Part shown: positions 61,661 to 64,000 of the stretch, one piece after another
Position numbering within the stretch: the first letter of the stretch is position 1
How the letters are laid out: the number at the start of each line of letters is the position of its first letter
Assembly: GCA_009760855.2 (NCBI GenBank)
Contig: WPIO01000008.1
Coordinates: 7,116,001-7,180,000 of the forward strand
Reading direction: 5' to 3'
Source of the DNA: Cristatella mucedo
Lineage: Eukaryota > Bryozoa > Phylactolaemata > Cristatellidae
Length of the DNA: 64,000 nt
Translations under genes and position numbers: made by a program
Notes under the pieces: model-generated
The model's database searches: none
Told to the model about the DNA's origin: nothing
What the model saw: the letters and a program-made list of their open reading frames with translations, nothing else

Positions 61661-62334
61661 AATGCATAAATGGATCGAGTCATAGGCCAATCGCGGTCGA
61701 TCGCCCCCAGATAGTAAAATCCTCCCATGAGCGTTGTTCAAAGAAGCATAGTTACGAGCGTAAGTCGCTTTGCGATCGCCATGTGGAAACTGTCAAATGA
61801 TTTTACGCAAAGCAAAGGAGATGACCTCACTGCATACGGTAGCAATCATGGGTATCGAGTCGTTTTCGTCTGCAGTAATATTGTACAGTTACTTGTCAAT
61901 TTGGGGCTAATAGCCATTAAAATGACCAAGCACCTCAGCCAACGTTAGAGGGCGACGTAAACTTGGTATTCCTCACCTAGGCCAACTTATATGATCTGAA
62001 ATCGTGCTGCCCAAAAACATATTTAAGATAAGCTCTGGCAATACGGCATCGACTTGCTAGACGCAAATTACGTCCCAGATAATTCCAGAGTAACACGAAA
62101 ACGCATCCTCGACTACTCGTATGTGAGCTGATCGCAACGCGACCCCAGTATTTTGTCCCGAAAACCTTAATCAACTAAGGGCTCAACGACAGGTCCAGCT
62201 ATAGCTGGAGATGCCCACTAAAGCTTGACCAGTGTTAGCATCGTGTGACCTTGACCAGTGTTAGTATTTTGTGACTTTGACCAGAGAGCCGAGTAGGCAG
62301 GCGATCTAGCGTCCCTCAAGATCGTGATTTTACT

Positions 62335-62440
62335 CACCATTCAATTGCATTTCCTTTGCAGCAAATGTAAAGCGCCTAGAGAGAGATTAAGTTCTCTGAG
62401 GGCGCTTTATCAAGTGCATTATTATTATTATTATTAAGAG
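62335..62440 (+). mobile_element. LINE-A 3' tail
   Basis: The cleanest tail in the window: GCAAATGTAAAGCGCC, then GATTAAGTTCTCTGAGGGCG, ending in an ATT array (about 62420-62436). The two halves can pair as a stem. Confidence 0.7.
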
Positions 62441-62581
62441 CAGAAGCCCCTACGACAACGAAACCGTTATCCTGTAGAAGCAGCGGTGCTTTTCCACACA
62501 AAGACTATCCGATTTGCTTGGCATATATAGCTTAGTGCTTAATTTTTGTTCAGCGATTGTAGCTATATAATAATGACTCAC

Positions 62582-62638
62582 CTCCGTAAGGCTGAAGAAG
62601 ATCCCAATAAGCAACTGCGGACAGAATATTCGCAGCAT
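62582..62638 (-). CDS. Candidate signal-peptide first exon
   Basis: Minus-strand ATG in a good context (CCGCC before it) encodes MLRIFCPQLLIGIFFSLTE, a short basic start and hydrophobic core, followed by the excellent donor GAG/GTGAGT in phase 0. This is the usual first exon of a secreted or type I membrane protein. The nearest plausible partner on this strand is the Ig protein, but linkage is unproven. Confidence 0.5.
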
Positions 62639-63693
62639 GGCGGTCAGAGATTTTTGCTCTACCTAATGCGGCCGCATGTTACCCCTATCTGAGACCTTTT
62701 TGGTAAACTATCTTTTTTGTCGCTAGTTGTGCATTTTTTTAGAGTGCACTGCTTGTTCCTTCCTCAGAAAGTAAGTTTCTCTTCTCATTTTAGAACGCTG
62801 ACTTCATGGCCAGTTTGCAATAAACTCCTATTACCACTTTCCCTCTCTTTCCCTTCTCCCTCTACACCTTCAAAAAGCCTTAGTTCTCCTGCGATTGTAT
62901 ACCAACATTCTGGCGAGCGATGCCGATTAAAGAATCGAGAATTATGGTGAAATTCTTCCAGTAAGCTATTCTAGTGCTATTTTCACGCATAATATTTCTT
63001 CCCAGTCCAAGCCGTTCGCAGCTGAGCCGGCCAATTTCTTTCCGAATGTGAACAATGTCCCCAGTCGGTATCTCTGCGCGTTCCCTGAAGGGTAGGAAAG
63101 GTAAAGTTTTACTACTAAGTATTACTTTAACACTTGCGTAACGATTGTTAGCCGTAAGTTACTAACTGCTGCAAGCACAGAGCAGCCCGCTTCTGAGAAA
63201 TGTGAGTGAGCCTGTAAACTTGCTCCGCTGACTCATGGTAGAGATACAGTACCGTGCATAAATTTACTCGTCTATTCCTACTGAGTACACTGCGTATTTT
63301 GTCTTCGAATGAGCCTGTGTACTCACTTAAGTGTAATTTTTAACTCAAGCAGACGTTAACTCGAACAGGAACTCCTGTCGTCGGCGACTCAAGAACATTG
63401 AGCTCCGATTGGCTAGCGTTTTGTCTCGCCCCTAGCAGCAGAAACTCTGCGCTCTGTTTCGCTATCCAAGGTTGGGGCCGCCATGTAGCCGCGTGATGGA
63501 CTTTCTCGCTTTAATTAACAGGGATCTCATTGCGTGTAAATAAGTGGCCGCTGTCTGGTTAAATGGTACCAATGCTAGCCAATTGTAGCACTATCCGTTT
63601 ATGTGAAGTTCGCGGTCGAGTGTACAGGTAAACGTGCACTGGTGCAGCTCTCAGCTTAGCCGCGATGGGAGCCCTTGCCTTAGAGGGGGGGGG

Positions 63694-63925
63694 GGGTCGA
63701 CTAGGGCGCCTAGTACAGACCCAGCTCCCTGACTCACCTAGCTCAGGTTAGAATGGAGCTTTATGCAGGCGATGCGGTTAGGAGATGGAGCGACTAATGT
63801 GGTTGTCTTGGCGGGTTCGACTTGGACAGCTAGTACAAGCCTGACTCCTGGTCTACCCGCTAAAGTTAGAATAAAGCCTGGTGCAGACGTTGCGGTCAGG
63901 ATGTGCACTGACTAATATGCTGAAG
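63694..63925. repeat. Diverged tandem repeat, unit about 119 bases
   Basis: Two units share GGTCGACTAGG/GGTTCGACTTGG, CTAGTACAGAC/CTAGTACAAGC, GTTAGAATGGAGC/GTTAGAATAAAGC and GACTAATGTGG/GACTAATATGC. Confidence 0.7.
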
Positions 63926-64000
63926 TAGAAATAGCAGCGGCGCGCGAGGTCAGGAGTTGAAAGGAGAGAGAATATAATGAGACGAGTGACAGAGCTGAGA

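Overview
The window is genomic DNA from an animal, most likely an invertebrate. Genes are split into short exons with canonical GT/AG introns of 84 bases to several kilobases. The introns are full of L2/CR1-type LINE fragments, tRNA-derived SINEs, foldback elements and long dinucleotide microsatellites. No bacterial signature is present. The protein matches are to generic metazoan families, so the species cannot be named. One intact-ended SPIN-type hAT element is present. From memory, SPIN elements are known to have jumped horizontally into several tetrapods and a few invertebrates, including a pond snail and a blood-feeding bug.

Left third (about 0.2 to 31 kb, + strand): a gene for the AP-4 adaptor complex epsilon subunit (AP4E1). 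Its first exons lie before the window. Thirteen exons from 199 to 18715 join with consistent reading phase and follow the order of the human protein through the adaptin trunk. Further 3' exons are placed with less certainty, and a possible last exon ends in a stop at 30935. The introns carry antisense SINE-A copies, two LINE families (A and B), a 930 bp palindromic foldback element and microsatellites.

Middle (about 32 to 48 kb, mostly - strand): exons of an immunoglobulin-superfamily type I membrane protein. They are two half-exons of one Ig domain, a complete second Ig domain, and a transmembrane exon. There are also a candidate cytoplasmic tail exon and a possible signal-peptide exon far upstream at 62.6 kb. 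A GC-rich, CpG-rich stretch at 46.3 to 47.9 kb contains a diverged direct duplication and the SPIN copy at 47710-47896, which is flanked by a perfect 8 bp target-site duplication.

Right (52.6 to 60.3 kb, + strand): SURF4, the ER cargo receptor. It is nearly complete, from the start codon at 52632 to the C-terminal di-lysine ER retrieval signal at 60295. One exon of about 44 bases was not found in the 5.1 kb intron. If the signal-peptide exon at 62.6 kb belongs to the Ig gene, SURF4 is nested on the opposite strand inside that gene's first intron. The two trafficking genes (AP-4 epsilon at the trans-Golgi network, SURF4 at the ER exit/retrieval step) are neighbours only in position; nothing in the sequence suggests co-regulation.

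Exon edges were read by eye from splice consensus and phase. Repeat boundaries are approximate, usually within about 20 bases.
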